DNA of 64,000 nucleotides. It comes from Acidobacteriota bacterium. Lineage in GTDB: Bacteria; Acidobacteriota; Blastocatellia; RBC074. Numbering within the stretch: the first letter of the stretch is position 1; each line of letters starts with the position of its first letter. Made by a program: the position numbers and the translations under genes. Positions 1 through 7,620 of the stretch are shown piece after piece. The stretch is taken from positions 7,431-71,430 of the forward strand of contig JAFDVL010000048.1 of the NCBI GenBank assembly GCA_018268995.1, read 5' to 3'. The notes under the pieces were generated by a model. That model worked only from the letters and a program-made list of their open reading frames with translations. It did no database searches and had not been told where the DNA came from.

Positions 1-22
1 CTTCACCGTCGGGCTTCCGCCA
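1..22. repeat. Partial copy of a dispersed palindromic (REP-like) element
   Basis: These bases match one arm of the palindromic element seen complete at 36355-36436 and 28288-28437, with one or two differences. The window edge cuts the element, so the second arm is not visible. It lies immediately downstream of the DUF2231 gene, the same 3'-flanking position as the other copies. Confidence 0.7.
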
Positions 23-28
23 CGCTTT

Positions 29-523
29 TTAGTGGTCGTCTTTGTGTTCTGGTTTTCGCTGACCCTCTATCGCTGATGTTGAAGCGGCAGCGCCATCAGA
101 ACGAATTTCGGTGTGGCGTACCTGTCCGCCGAGATTGGCCGCATAGCCCATCGCTCCGGCAGAAATGAGACCGAAGACCAATGCCATTGGGACCAGCCAT
201 TGCGCGCGTTGTCGCAGGAACAACCCGACCAGCGCAATGATCCCGGTCAGACTCATTAAGATCAGCGCAATTTTGGCGATGTCTTCGTGACGCTCAATCA
301 CAGCGTGAGACACGCCCGGCAAATGCTCCGCGATTTCTTCCGCTGGTTCGCCAGTAAGAAACGCCGGAATCGCGACCACGGCTGCCATGACTAAAATTCC
401 AAGACTTGCCTGTTTCACTTCATCGCTTTTTCTGGCAAGCCCATACAGCAGTAAAAGTACGCCAAGAAAAGTGCCGATCACTGGAATGTGATTTAGCAGC
501 AAATGCCAATGGGCTGGATTCAT
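29..523 (-). CDS. DUF2231-like four-helix membrane protein
   Basis: This 164-residue inner-membrane protein has about four hydrophobic helices (near residues 8-26, 40-57, 82-103 and 108-130) and starts with a His-rich HWHLLLNH segment followed by a conserved Pro. That layout is typical of DUF2231 proteins, whose biochemical role is unknown; they often sit beside cytochrome or redox genes. The ATG at 523 has AAAGGGG just upstream. The gene lies 24 bases after the haemerythrin-like gene on the same strand, so the two are probably co-transcribed. The tail beyond residue 135 is polar, likely disordered and His-rich at the end. Family assignment is by pattern only. Confidence 0.8.
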   Translation of the reverse strand: MNPAHWHLLLNHIPVIGTFLGVLLLLYGLARKSDEVKQASLGILVMAAVVAIPAFLTGEPAEEIAEHLPGVSHAVIERHEDIAKIALILMSLTGIIALVGLFLRQRAQWLVPMALVFGLISAGAMGYAANLGGQVRHTEIRSDGAAASTSAIEGQRKPEHKDDH

Positions 524-547
524 ATTCCCCTTTCACGCGCGGATCGG

Positions 548-1102
548 TCAGACCGACCAGGCTTTTTCAAGTTCCGCTGCCATTTGTTCATAATGGTCAA
601 CAGATTTGTCCCCGAAATTATTTTCGGCTTTGGCGAAGGCGTAGTTAATTGAGGTCTTCGCTGGTTCGTCCAAGATTTCTTCCGCCAGCATAAATAAAAT
701 CGCATCTTCTCTACGGATGTGGCTCAGCAAGTGACGGCTGTAATTGCGCGCAATATCAATAATGCGCTGTTTCGCGGTTTCGTTACCGTGTCGAAAATCC
801 GTCACGGCAACACCCAAATCAATCAACAACTGACGCTCGGTATGATGCTCTTGTTTCAGGAAGCCCAACGGCCCGCCTTCGACTTGCATACCGCTTTCCT
901 GCAAGGCTGGGAAAAGGTGTAGTTCTTCTTTTTCGTGATGAAACCGATCAGCATAAATTTGCACAAAGTCCAACATCTGGTTGAGAGCTTCAATAGGGAT
1001 TTGTTCGCCCAGCTCAAGACGTGTGCAGATACCATCAAGAGCGCGGAGCGCTTGTTCAATGATGCGATGTTCGTGCTTTAGCGTATGTGTTGGCCGTGAC
1101 AT
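548..1102 (-). CDS. Haemerythrin-like (HHE cation-binding) protein
   Basis: This 184-residue cytoplasmic protein carries the His/Glu pattern of the haemerythrin HHE family: HEHRIIE near residue 10, FHHEKEELHLFP near 54, EHHTE near 85, and HLLSHIRRED near 124. Together these can build a di-iron site in a four-helix bundle. Family members bind O2 or NO or act in iron and oxidative-stress handling; which applies here cannot be told. I chose the ATG at 1102 because AAGGAAA precedes it and the conserved domain starts there; the frame is open further upstream to 1177. It is the first gene of a likely two-gene unit with the DUF2231 protein and is divergent from the Crp/Fnr gene. A 16-bp palindrome sits 43 bases upstream. 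Confidence 0.85.
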   Translation of the reverse strand: MSRPTHTLKHEHRIIEQALRALDGICTRLELGEQIPIEALNQMLDFVQIYADRFHHEKEELHLFPALQESGMQVEGGPLGFLKQEHHTERQLLIDLGVAVTDFRHGNETAKQRIIDIARNYSRHLLSHIRREDAILFMLAEEILDEPAKTSINYAFAKAENNFGDKSVDHYEQMAAELEKAWSV

Positions 1103-1490
1103 AGAAATAATTTCCTTTTCGTAAGAAATGATTGCAATGCGCGTGAACCACCTGTGGTTCGATGGTGCGAATGCCAATCAACTTGATTCTCTTCCCACCT
1201 TGAGGAAGTTAGGTTTTATAAGGGAAATGCGGGATCTTCCACATTCGTGACCTTACCCAACCCGGTAATTACTTTAAGCAATCCTGATGCCCAATTCAGT
1301 CAGATAGCTCAACAGGAAATTTCTGATGCGTGGCGAATTTACTGCGCAGCGACTTGGGATAATTTCCCCAAGCGCTGCGCAAATTAACGCTAATGGTTGA
1401 TGCGAAGGCTAAGGTTATGGGCGGCATATTGGTTGCAACTGAGGAAATGCAAGTTGCCGATAACTCGGTGGTCGTTTTCAAGGTAAGCAT
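1103..1490. promoter_or_regulatory. Divergent intergenic region with three inverted repeats
   Basis: This 388-base stretch separates the haemerythrin-like gene from the Crp/Fnr gene and must hold both promoters. It contains a 16-bp palindrome GAACCACCTGTGGTTC at 1145-1160, a hairpin of about 14 bp with one bulge at 1344-1380, and a shorter inverted repeat GCAACT-N11-AGTTGC at 1435-1457 close to the Crp/Fnr start. The one long frame here (1296-1490, minus) shows no recognisable protein. No clear TTGAT-N4-ATCAA Fnr site was found. Confidence 0.5.
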
Positions 1491-2207
1491 ATGTTCTTAT
1501 CGTATAGTGCAAAAATCGCGGAGCGGTGCCTCAGTTGCCACTCACGCCTGAACAGTTCGTTCTGTGATTTGTCTCCACAAGTGCTGCAAGCGTTTGAGCA
1601 AATCATCCACTCTCACTTTTATCCCCAGGGAACGGTTCTATTCATCGAAGGGCAGGCTCCACAAGGTGTTTTCATTCTTTGTAGCGGGCGGGCTAAACTC
1701 TCGATCAATTCCAGCAACGGCAAATCGCTGATGCGGATGACTGAACTGGGGGAATTACTGGGATTGAATGCCGTGGTGTCGGGGCGTCCGTATGAGGTTT
1801 CAGCAGAGATGCTGAATGACGGCAAAGTAAACTTTATTCAGCGTGATGCTTTCCTCTCGTTTCTCCGTGAGCATGGCGAAGCCAGCCTGCGCGTGGCAGA
1901 ACTGCTGAGCCGAAATTATTACATTGTGTGCGATCAAATTCGCTCGCTTGCCCTGTCAGATTCCGTCGCAGAAAAACTGGCCAAACTATTGTTGGGTTGG
2001 TGTGAAGCAGAAGGGAAGGAAACAGAGCGGGGAATTCATCTGAAAATTTCACTAACACACGGAGAAATTGCCCAGATGATTGGTGCTTCGCGTGAGACTG
2101 TGACGCGCGTGCTGGGCGACTTTCGCAGCAAGCGAGTCATTGGGCTGAATGGTTCCAGCCTCTATATCCAAAACAAAGCGGCCTTAGAGCGGATCGTGAA
2201 TTTTTAG
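1491..2207 (+). CDS. Crp/Fnr-family transcription regulator with N-terminal cysteines
   Basis: This 238-residue regulator has an N-terminal cyclic-nucleotide-binding-type beta roll (about 30-150) and a C-terminal winged helix (about 165-235). The recognition helix reads GASRETVTRVL. It carries Arg-Glu-x-x-x-Arg as in E. coli Crp (which reads TGTGA), not the Glu-x-x-Ser-Arg of Fnr. Unlike Crp, it has C13, C16 and C25 at the N terminus, spaced C-x2-C-x8-C, with further Cys near 64 and 149; an Fe-S or redox sensor is possible but the spacing is not that of classical Fnr. The ATG is preceded by AAGG. Its stop lies one base before the next ATG, so it is translated with the oxidoreductase gene. It is a candidate regulator of the cytochrome operon. 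Confidence 0.88.
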   Translation: MFLSYSAKIAERCLSCHSRLNSSFCDLSPQVLQAFEQIIHSHFYPQGTVLFIEGQAPQGVFILCSGRAKLSINSSNGKSLMRMTELGELLGLNAVVSGRPYEVSAEMLNDGKVNFIQRDAFLSFLREHGEASLRVAELLSRNYYIVCDQIRSLALSDSVAEKLAKLLLGWCEAEGKETERGIHLKISLTHGEIAQMIGASRETVTRVLGDFRSKRVIGLNGSSLYIQNKAALERIVNF

Positions 2208-2208
2208 T

Positions 2209-2793
2209 ATGACCAAGCGCATTGCCATTATTCAGGGACATCCCGATCCGCAAGGCCGTCATTTTGGTCACGCCCTGGCCGAAGCCTATGCTACAAGTGC
2301 GACGTCTGTCGGACACACAGTCAATGTTATCGAAGCTGCCAGACTGGATTTCCCTCTGTTGCGCAGCAAGGAAGAATTTGAAAAAGGCACGCCACCCGCT
2401 TCGATTCGGCAGGCACAGGATGCCATCCAGCAAGCAGAGCATCTAGTGTTTTTTTATCCTTTGTGGATGGGATCAATGCCTGCAATTTTGAAAGCATTTC
2501 TGGAGCAGGTCTTTCGCCCGGAATTCACTACGGATTCAGCGGAAACTGGCAATTCAGGGAAACAACGATTGAAAGGCAAGAGCGCCCGCATCGTTGTCAC
2601 AATGGGAATGCCCGCATTTTTTTATCGCTGGTATTTTCAGGCACACAGCCTGAAAAGCTTTGAGCGTAACATCCTCAGCTTTTGCGGCATTGGCCCGATT
2701 AAAGAGAGTCTGATTGGGCAGGTTGAATCCAGTGATGCCCGGCGACAGAAATGGCTGGCGAAAATGCGGGCATTTGGGCAAAAGGGCAAATAG
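2209..2793 (+). CDS. Flavodoxin-fold NAD(P)H-dependent oxidoreductase
   Basis: This 194-residue cytoplasmic protein opens with a flavodoxin-2-type phosphate-binding loop (IIQGHPDPQGRHF) and has the FYPLWMGSMPAILKAFLEQV segment typical of the NQO1/MdaB/KefF-ancillary group. Those enzymes bind FMN or FAD and reduce quinones or other electrophiles with NAD(P)H. It starts one base after the stop of the Crp/Fnr gene, which makes a tight two-gene unit. The substrate is unknown. It converges on the cytochrome operon and is separated from it by that operon's terminator. Confidence 0.85.
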   Translation: MTKRIAIIQGHPDPQGRHFGHALAEAYATSATSVGHTVNVIEAARLDFPLLRSKEEFEKGTPPASIRQAQDAIQQAEHLVFFYPLWMGSMPAILKAFLEQVFRPEFTTDSAETGNSGKQRLKGKSARIVVTMGMPAFFYRWYFQAHSLKSFERNILSFCGIGPIKESLIGQVESSDARRQKWLAKMRAFGQKGK

Positions 2794-2810
2794 AAAAACA
2801 GTCCTGAAAC

Positions 2811-2842
2811 AAAAAGATGCGCCAGCAAAATGCCAGCGCATC
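2811..2842 (-). terminator. Intrinsic terminator of the cytochrome operon
   Basis: Read on the minus strand, this is a stem with perfect 7-bp GC-rich arms (GATGCGC/GCGCATC) followed directly by five T residues. It lies 31 bases past the stop of the last gene of the multihaem operon. On the plus strand it also follows the oxidoreductase gene, but the T run fits minus-strand termination. Confidence 0.7.
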
Positions 2843-2872
2843 GGTTGGTCTTGGTTGACGGTTACTCTTTCT

Positions 2873-3079
2873 TTACACCTTTGACTCGTCGCCTGAAATA
2901 ATTGAGTACAGGTAAAGCAAAATTCCCAGCCCCATCAGGCTGCCGCCCAGAAAAAGAAAGAAGAGAAATGCTGTCGGATGTGACCAGTGTAGCGTGGTCA
3001 GTTCGACTAATAGTCCAACGACGACTAAGACTCCCGCCACGCGCAATCGCTTCGACATTCTTGGTGAAATGGTCATCAT
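2873..3079 (-). CDS. Small two-helix membrane protein
   Basis: This 68-residue protein has two hydrophobic helices (about 12-30 and 35-60) and a short charged tail. Its ATG overlaps the TGA of the NapC/NrfH-type gene (ATGATGA), which implies translational coupling. It is the last gene before the terminator. I do not recognise a family. A role as a small subunit or stabiliser of the quinol-oxidising cytochrome is suggested only by position. Confidence 0.65.
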   Translation of the reverse strand: MMTISPRMSKRLRVAGVLVVVGLLVELTTLHWSHPTAFLFFLFLGGSLMGLGILLYLYSIISGDESKV

Positions 3080-3705
3080 TTTCCTGCCTCCTTCCAGAAC
3101 GTTTGATCTTTCAACTGGTCAACGCGATGCACAATGTTGTGGCAATCGGTTGTCGAGCAACTGAGCTGATTCATTTTCATTTTTTGCAACCGATCCGGCT
3201 CTTTCGTGTGGGTTTCGTTTTCCTCAAACGATCTGGAACCTTGATGGCAGTGCAGACACTCGCGGTTGTTGTATGGGGTGTACAGCTTGATGGGTTGCGC
3301 TGGCTTCCCTAAATATTGGACATAGACATGCTTGAGACCTCGTAACTTGGCGTTGAAGTCTCCATACATTGTGTAATCTGTGTGGCAGGTGAAGCAGGCA
3401 TTTTCGCGCGGCACCAGATTGTTTTGATAATGCACCGCAGGAATAAAACTCCTGTCGTCTATGTGCAGACTTTTTCCGTAATCCTCCATCACATGACAAG
3501 ACAAGCAGAACTCTGTCGTTTTGGAGCGTTGCAGATGTTCTGAGACACCAAAACCACCGGATACGATAGGCAGCACAAGGATCGCGACGAAGGCCAGAAT
3601 CTTGCCTCCACGCGTGGCTGTCACACTAGGATGAACGATCAAAATTACAATCAGGATAATGCTGATTGCAATCAGTGCGATGAGAATGGTAATCGGGGTG
3701 AACAT
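3076..3705 (-). CDS. NapC/NrfH-type membrane tetrahaem cytochrome c
   Basis: This 209-residue protein has an N-terminal membrane anchor, apparently two hydrophobic segments (about 3-24 and 36-52), and a periplasmic domain with four haem-attachment motifs: CLSCH, CFTCH, CLHCH and a final CSTTDCH, which is CX4CH instead of CX2CH. NapC/NrfH/CymA proteins oxidise membrane quinol and pass electrons to periplasmic partners. Here it would feed the decahaem/MtrB complexes of the same operon. The reading of CX4CH was checked in the DNA. The closest named relative cannot be fixed by eye. Confidence 0.85.
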   Translation of the reverse strand: MFTPITILIALIAISIILIVILIVHPSVTATRGGKILAFVAILVLPIVSGGFGVSEHLQRSKTTEFCLSCHVMEDYGKSLHIDDRSFIPAVHYQNNLVPRENACFTCHTDYTMYGDFNAKLRGLKHVYVQYLGKPAQPIKLYTPYNNRECLHCHQGSRSFEENETHTKEPDRLQKMKMNQLSCSTTDCHNIVHRVDQLKDQTFWKEAGK

Positions 3706-3778
3706 GTGGGGTTCCTTTATAGGAAGGGCGCGAATTGAGGCTTTTACTTCAATTCACGCCCTGATCTGGCTGGCAGGT

Positions 3779-4138
3779 TTACTTACCTAGATTGCGGCAA
3801 TAGGCCACTAACGCCTGAGCTTTTTCTTTGCCCAGCGTTTTTTCGTAGCCTTCCATCTTCCCTTTGCCTTTCAGGATAACGTCCAGCAGTTTCTGATCGG
3901 ACATGCCTTTGACCTCGGCAGAACTAAAAGCGCGAACCTTTAATTCTTTGCCTTTGGCTGTCGCCCCTTTGCCATCCATGCCGTGGCAGGATGAACATTT
4001 GGACTTGTAAAGTGTGGAGGTTTCATCAAACACCGCAGTCGCCTGCGAAGGTGTAGAAAGCAATGTCGCCAATGCCAATGCAGAAGTTGCTAAGGTAACA
4101 ACAAGCATTTTCTTGATGGTTGGAATTGAGAAATTCAT
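3779..4138 (-). CDS. Periplasmic monohaem cytochrome c (class I)
   Basis: This 119-residue protein has a signal peptide (about 1-33, ending in an ATA-type cleavage region), one haem site CSSCH at 48-52 and a probable axial Met at about 95 in a GKGKMEGY loop. This is the small class I cytochrome c pattern. It would act as a soluble periplasmic electron shuttle. It lies between the second MtrB barrel gene (28 bases upstream) and the NapC-type gene, which fits transfer from the inner-membrane cytochrome to the outer-membrane conduit. Confidence 0.85.
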   Translation of the reverse strand: MNFSIPTIKKMLVVTLATSALALATLLSTPSQATAVFDETSTLYKSKCSSCHGMDGKGATAKGKELKVRAFSSAEVKGMSDQKLLDVILKGKGKMEGYEKTLGKEKAQALVAYCRNLGK

Positions 4139-4166
4139 AGAATTGTCTTCCTTTGGTTATAGGGGG

Positions 4167-6410
4167 TTAGAATGTAATTTTCATGCTCGCGGTGACGATA
4201 CCGGCGCGATAGTTCAGATAACCTGGGTCCAGTGTGATGTACACGGGAACCGTTGCTGTTGCCGCCGCAGTAAGTTGCCGCGTCAGATTCATCTCGTGAT
4301 AACTAAAGTGCCTGTAGCTCAAATTACCAGTAAAGTTGTTGCTGAATCGGTATGCAATGCGCCCTTCGGGATTATGCCTGAACATGGGCAACGCCTGAAT
4401 GTTGTCGCCTGCCGCCAAGGGAACCGAACTTACTGGCAAGGTGACACCAGAGGGTGCGCCTCGATCTTTGATGTAATTGTAAAGCATCAAAAGATCAAGT
4501 CGGTTCGTCAAACCAATCCTTCCATTAAAGAATACTGAGCTAAGACGCGAATAGGCAAGCAAGTTGCTACTATAAGTAACAGCGCTTGAGCCTGAGCCTA
4601 ATGTGTAACGAATGCCCGCCGCTGTATAGAGGTCGTGATAATCATAACCTGCATTCAACCACACCCGTTGGTTCGGTTCCCAGTTCACTGCTCCGGTATA
4701 ACTCCGGTTGTTTGATTCGTTACTGACATAGGGGGTTGGATTGGTGCGATCCACTGTTGTGACCGTGCCGATGAAAGACAAACTGTCTGTTGCCTGAATC
4801 TGCGCTCGGACTCTGAACCGGGTGAATTGAAGCGGATCAATTCTGACGAAGGAAGCATTGCTTTCCCCCTTTTCCACATCGAAGATCAAGCTCAGCCTAT
4901 TCGTCGGACGCAACCGCATGCCACCGATGAAAGCATGGGTGGTGGCGGCTTCTTCTTCATTCTTGATAATTGGATAGGTGGTAGAGGGCTGACTGCTTGG
5001 CTGGTCATAAAAACCGGTGACCACAACATCCCTCTTCATCACGCGCCAACCAAGATTTGCCAGGAACTTCTTGCCCGCATTGAAGCTAATGTCCAGCGTG
5101 TTTGTATAGGAACTGTAATCCGTAATGTAATTCTTCGCCAGCGTCGTTGCAGCAGTACCCGTTACCGGATTGTTCGATCCGGTCTTGGTTGTCGTTACCG
5201 ATCTGGTGGAATTATCTCCCTGAATCTTGAACGCCGAATAGCGGAATGATTCGTTGATGACGACATTCTTGTTGATGTCATAGCTTAGTCCAGCATCGAA
5301 GTTATCGTTCTTCCGATCAACGGCTCCTGTTGCCGTGAATACTGCGGACTGAATAAGCTGGTTGGCCGTAGAACTGGTTCCCCCAGCATTGTCATAAAAC
5401 GGCGTATTCATAAACTCATCGTCATGCAAAGCCCTGAAAATGAGATGCAGCCGCTCGCCTACCGTTCCCTGTGCGCTACCACGGGTGACAATCGCGCGGG
5501 AACGCAGCGGGAAGAGGCGCTCAAAGGTGGACAGCGTTGCGAAGTCTGTGGGAAGACTATTGAACCCGGTCTGGACTCCGGCGGTGTTGTACAGGCGGGG
5601 ATCGTTCTTGAACCTCCTGTACAAAACCTCGCCATTGAAGTTCCATTTCTTGAGAACTCCTTCAAGCCCGGCACGATAATCATTGGCTCCCCATCTGGTT
5701 GTGCCAAGTACGGGGAACAAGTCACGCTGGAAGCTGTAGGGAAAAGTAAATCGCCCTTTGGCCATCGTCTGACCGAAGCCAAGATTTACCCTGACTGCCC
5801 GCTGTGGGAATAGCTTCAGGTGATAATCGGAAACCTGTTGGCGCAGGTCGCTGTCGCGCCATCCAAGCGCAAAGTTTGGGCCTGGCGTGCGGAAGTAATT
5901 AAACCGACGGACATTGGCATCGAACCGATATGCGCGCGCCTTATCAATTCCCAGTGAATAGGTCTGAGAGGAATCACCGCCCGCATTGTTGACGTTCATC
6001 CTCATCGCATCGTAGAGGGCACCTGTGCCATCAAGGCGGCGAGAGTCAAGCGAATATTCGAGGACGCGAAGGCCTTCACGAACATTCACCTGAGAACGAT
6101 AACTATCGCTGTTGCCGCCCACATTGACGAATCGAAACCCGAGTTCAATAGAAGATTGAACCGCATAACCGCCCACAATACGACCGGTATCGGGTTTCTC
6201 TTTCTTCTCGCCCGGTTTGGCGACGGCTGCGCGAGCAATTGCCAGTTCGTCTTCCTGCTTCCTGGCATCCTGACTGGTTTCCGCTTTCTCTACGCTTTGC
6301 GCAAAGATGGATGACGCAGGTGCCAGCATTACCACGCTGGCGGCAAGAAATATGGCTCCCGTACAGGATCGGAAGAGCCGCTCAAGTAATGAATTTAAGC
6401 TGGTATTCAT
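4167..6410 (-). CDS. MtrB/PioB-like outer-membrane beta-barrel, copy B
   Basis: This 747-residue protein has a signal peptide (about 1-38, ending in IFAQ), a charged linker, then alternating amphipathic strands throughout and a C-terminal aromatic end (MKITF), as expected for a large outer-membrane barrel. It follows the decahaem gene by 18 bases. In MtrAB/PioAB systems such barrels sheathe a periplasmic decahaem cytochrome and carry electrons across the outer membrane. It lacks an obvious N-terminal CXXC. The assignment rests on barrel pattern and context; Geobacter-type porin-cytochrome barrels are an alternative relative. Confidence 0.8.
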   Translation of the reverse strand: MNTSLNSLLERLFRSCTGAIFLAASVVMLAPASSIFAQSVEKAETSQDARKQEDELAIARAAVAKPGEKKEKPDTGRIVGGYAVQSSIELGFRFVNVGGNSDSYRSQVNVREGLRVLEYSLDSRRLDGTGALYDAMRMNVNNAGGDSSQTYSLGIDKARAYRFDANVRRFNYFRTPGPNFALGWRDSDLRQQVSDYHLKLFPQRAVRVNLGFGQTMAKGRFTFPYSFQRDLFPVLGTTRWGANDYRAGLEGVLKKWNFNGEVLYRRFKNDPRLYNTAGVQTGFNSLPTDFATLSTFERLFPLRSRAIVTRGSAQGTVGERLHLIFRALHDDEFMNTPFYDNAGGTSSTANQLIQSAVFTATGAVDRKNDNFDAGLSYDINKNVVINESFRYSAFKIQGDNSTRSVTTTKTGSNNPVTGTAATTLAKNYITDYSSYTNTLDISFNAGKKFLANLGWRVMKRDVVVTGFYDQPSSQPSTTYPIIKNEEEAATTHAFIGGMRLRPTNRLSLIFDVEKGESNASFVRIDPLQFTRFRVRAQIQATDSLSFIGTVTTVDRTNPTPYVSNESNNRSYTGAVNWEPNQRVWLNAGYDYHDLYTAAGIRYTLGSGSSAVTYSSNLLAYSRLSSVFFNGRIGLTNRLDLLMLYNYIKDRGAPSGVTLPVSSVPLAAGDNIQALPMFRHNPEGRIAYRFSNNFTGNLSYRHFSYHEMNLTRQLTAAATATVPVYITLDPGYLNYRAGIVTASMKITF

Positions 6411-6428
6411 GATGGGTCTCCCTTTCCC

Positions 6429-7454
6429 TTAACGGAATTGCCGATGTCTGTTAGACCCGTGGATGTCGAAATGGCACGCGGTACAATTTTGATAACGTCC
6501 ACTGGTTAGGTCATGCGTCTGAGTCGGGATGGTTCCTTCGTCCCCCACCTTGGCTCCTGGCGCATTGGAATGGCATTCCAGACAAAGGAATTTCACCTGC
6601 GGTCGTGTCAGCATCTTCGGATACGACGAGCCGTGCGGCGTATGGCAGGACTGACATCCATCCTGCTTAATCGGCGCGTGCTCATAGACAAACGGCCCTT
6701 GCTTGTCGGCGTGGCATTTCAAGCAAGGCGTATCACCTGTGACCGAATTGCGTAGTGACTTGGCCAAAAAGCCGCCGTGCTGATTGTGGCAATCCGAGCA
6801 CTTCATGCCACCTTCCGGGACTTTGTGATGGAAGGGTTTCGAGAAGTTGGCGCGTTGATCGGCGTGGCATTGGTAACACATATTCGGTTCAGTGTTACGC
6901 AACAGGAATTCCGTTCGCTTGGGTGAATGCGAGGAATGGCAATCAAGACAGGAAACACCATGCCGCGCGTGTTCGCTGCGCCGGAAGTTGAAGCGTTCCT
7001 CGTTGCGTCCCTGTGATCCCTCATGGCATTTCAAACAAATTGCTGATGCCTGTGTGGAAGAAAGGCCGCTGAAAGAAATCATCTTGGCGGCTTTGGCTTT
7101 GGCAGCATCATCGTAAAGGGCTTGTGCTTCCGCGTCTTTCCCTTCTTTGATGAGTTTCTGGGCCGTGCCATAAAACTCCAGGTGTTGCTTGGCCCCACCG
7201 TGGCAAGCTTCGCACCCACGTTCATCAACGCGATACTTTTCGTTGTTGGTTTTGTTATGCGCCGTCAGCGTGTAATGCGTGGATTGATTTGTGTGGCATT
7301 CCACACAGGCACTGCTGCCGACATATTGACTGGGGTCTTGCGGCGGGAGCGCTGCTTCCTTTTTGTCTGCACTGGCTTTAATGCGGGTGGAGATAAAAGG
7401 TACTGATGCCGTCGCACAAAAGAGAATGACGAGAACGACCTTAAGTATTCGCAT
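6429..7454 (-). CDS. DmsE/MtrA-like decahaem cytochrome c, copy B
   Basis: This 341-residue protein has a signal peptide and exactly ten CXXCH motifs: CVECH, CEACH, CLKCH, CLDCH, CYQCH, CSDCH, CLKCH, CQSCH, CLECH and CTACH. Length and haem count fit the MtrA/DmsE/PioA family, which sits inside an MtrB-type barrel. Its N terminus (MRILKVVLVILFCATA) is nearly that of copy A at 10043-11092, and the leader DNA before both starts shares a perfect 50-bp block. The two genes are therefore tandem paralogues. The next gene, its barrel partner, starts 18 bases downstream. Confidence 0.92.
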   Translation of the reverse strand: MRILKVVLVILFCATASVPFISTRIKASADKKEAALPPQDPSQYVGSSACVECHTNQSTHYTLTAHNKTNNEKYRVDERGCEACHGGAKQHLEFYGTAQKLIKEGKDAEAQALYDDAAKAKAAKMISFSGLSSTQASAICLKCHEGSQGRNEERFNFRRSEHARHGVSCLDCHSSHSPKRTEFLLRNTEPNMCYQCHADQRANFSKPFHHKVPEGGMKCSDCHNQHGGFLAKSLRNSVTGDTPCLKCHADKQGPFVYEHAPIKQDGCQSCHTPHGSSYPKMLTRPQVKFLCLECHSNAPGAKVGDEGTIPTQTHDLTSGRYQNCTACHFDIHGSNRHRQFR

Positions 7455-7465
7455 AAGAGTTAATG

Positions 7466-7515
7466 GGTGAAAAGCGAGGTTCGCTCGAATTCTTTATTGA
7501 TTGGGATACAGCTTC
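7466..7515. repeat. 50-bp perfect direct repeat, copy 1 (duplication footprint)
   Basis: This block is identical to 11104-11153. In both places it covers the leader just before a decahaem start codon and continues into sequence encoding YPNQ-stop. At 11104 those codons are the real C terminus of the pentahaem cytochrome; here they are a remnant. Confidence 0.9.
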
Positions 7516-7600
7516 ATACGCGTGATAAGAAGCCTTTCTCCTTTTTCTTCAACTATTACTTCCACAGCGTTCCCGGAATGCATCTTTCCACTCTTTAGTT
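7494..7600 (-). pseudogene. Remnant of the 3' end of a pentahaem-type cytochrome gene
   Basis: This stretch lies between the stop of barrel copy A and the start of decahaem copy B. On the minus strand it ends with codons for KLYPNQ and a stop, exactly like the pentahaem cytochrome at 11132-11941. Upstream codons give only weak similarity (an EE-G-x-L-type tail) and no haem motif. The open frame runs back into the barrel gene out of its phase. I read it as the degraded end of a duplicated cytochrome gene. A short real gene overlapping the barrel is less likely. Confidence 0.4.
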
Positions 7601-7620
7601 TCCTTAGCGCGTGTTTCCCG

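Noticed and set aside
1296..1490. 64-codon open frame upstream of the Crp/Fnr gene
   Set aside because: It overlaps a palindromic hairpin, has no recognisable features and lies in what should be promoter DNA.
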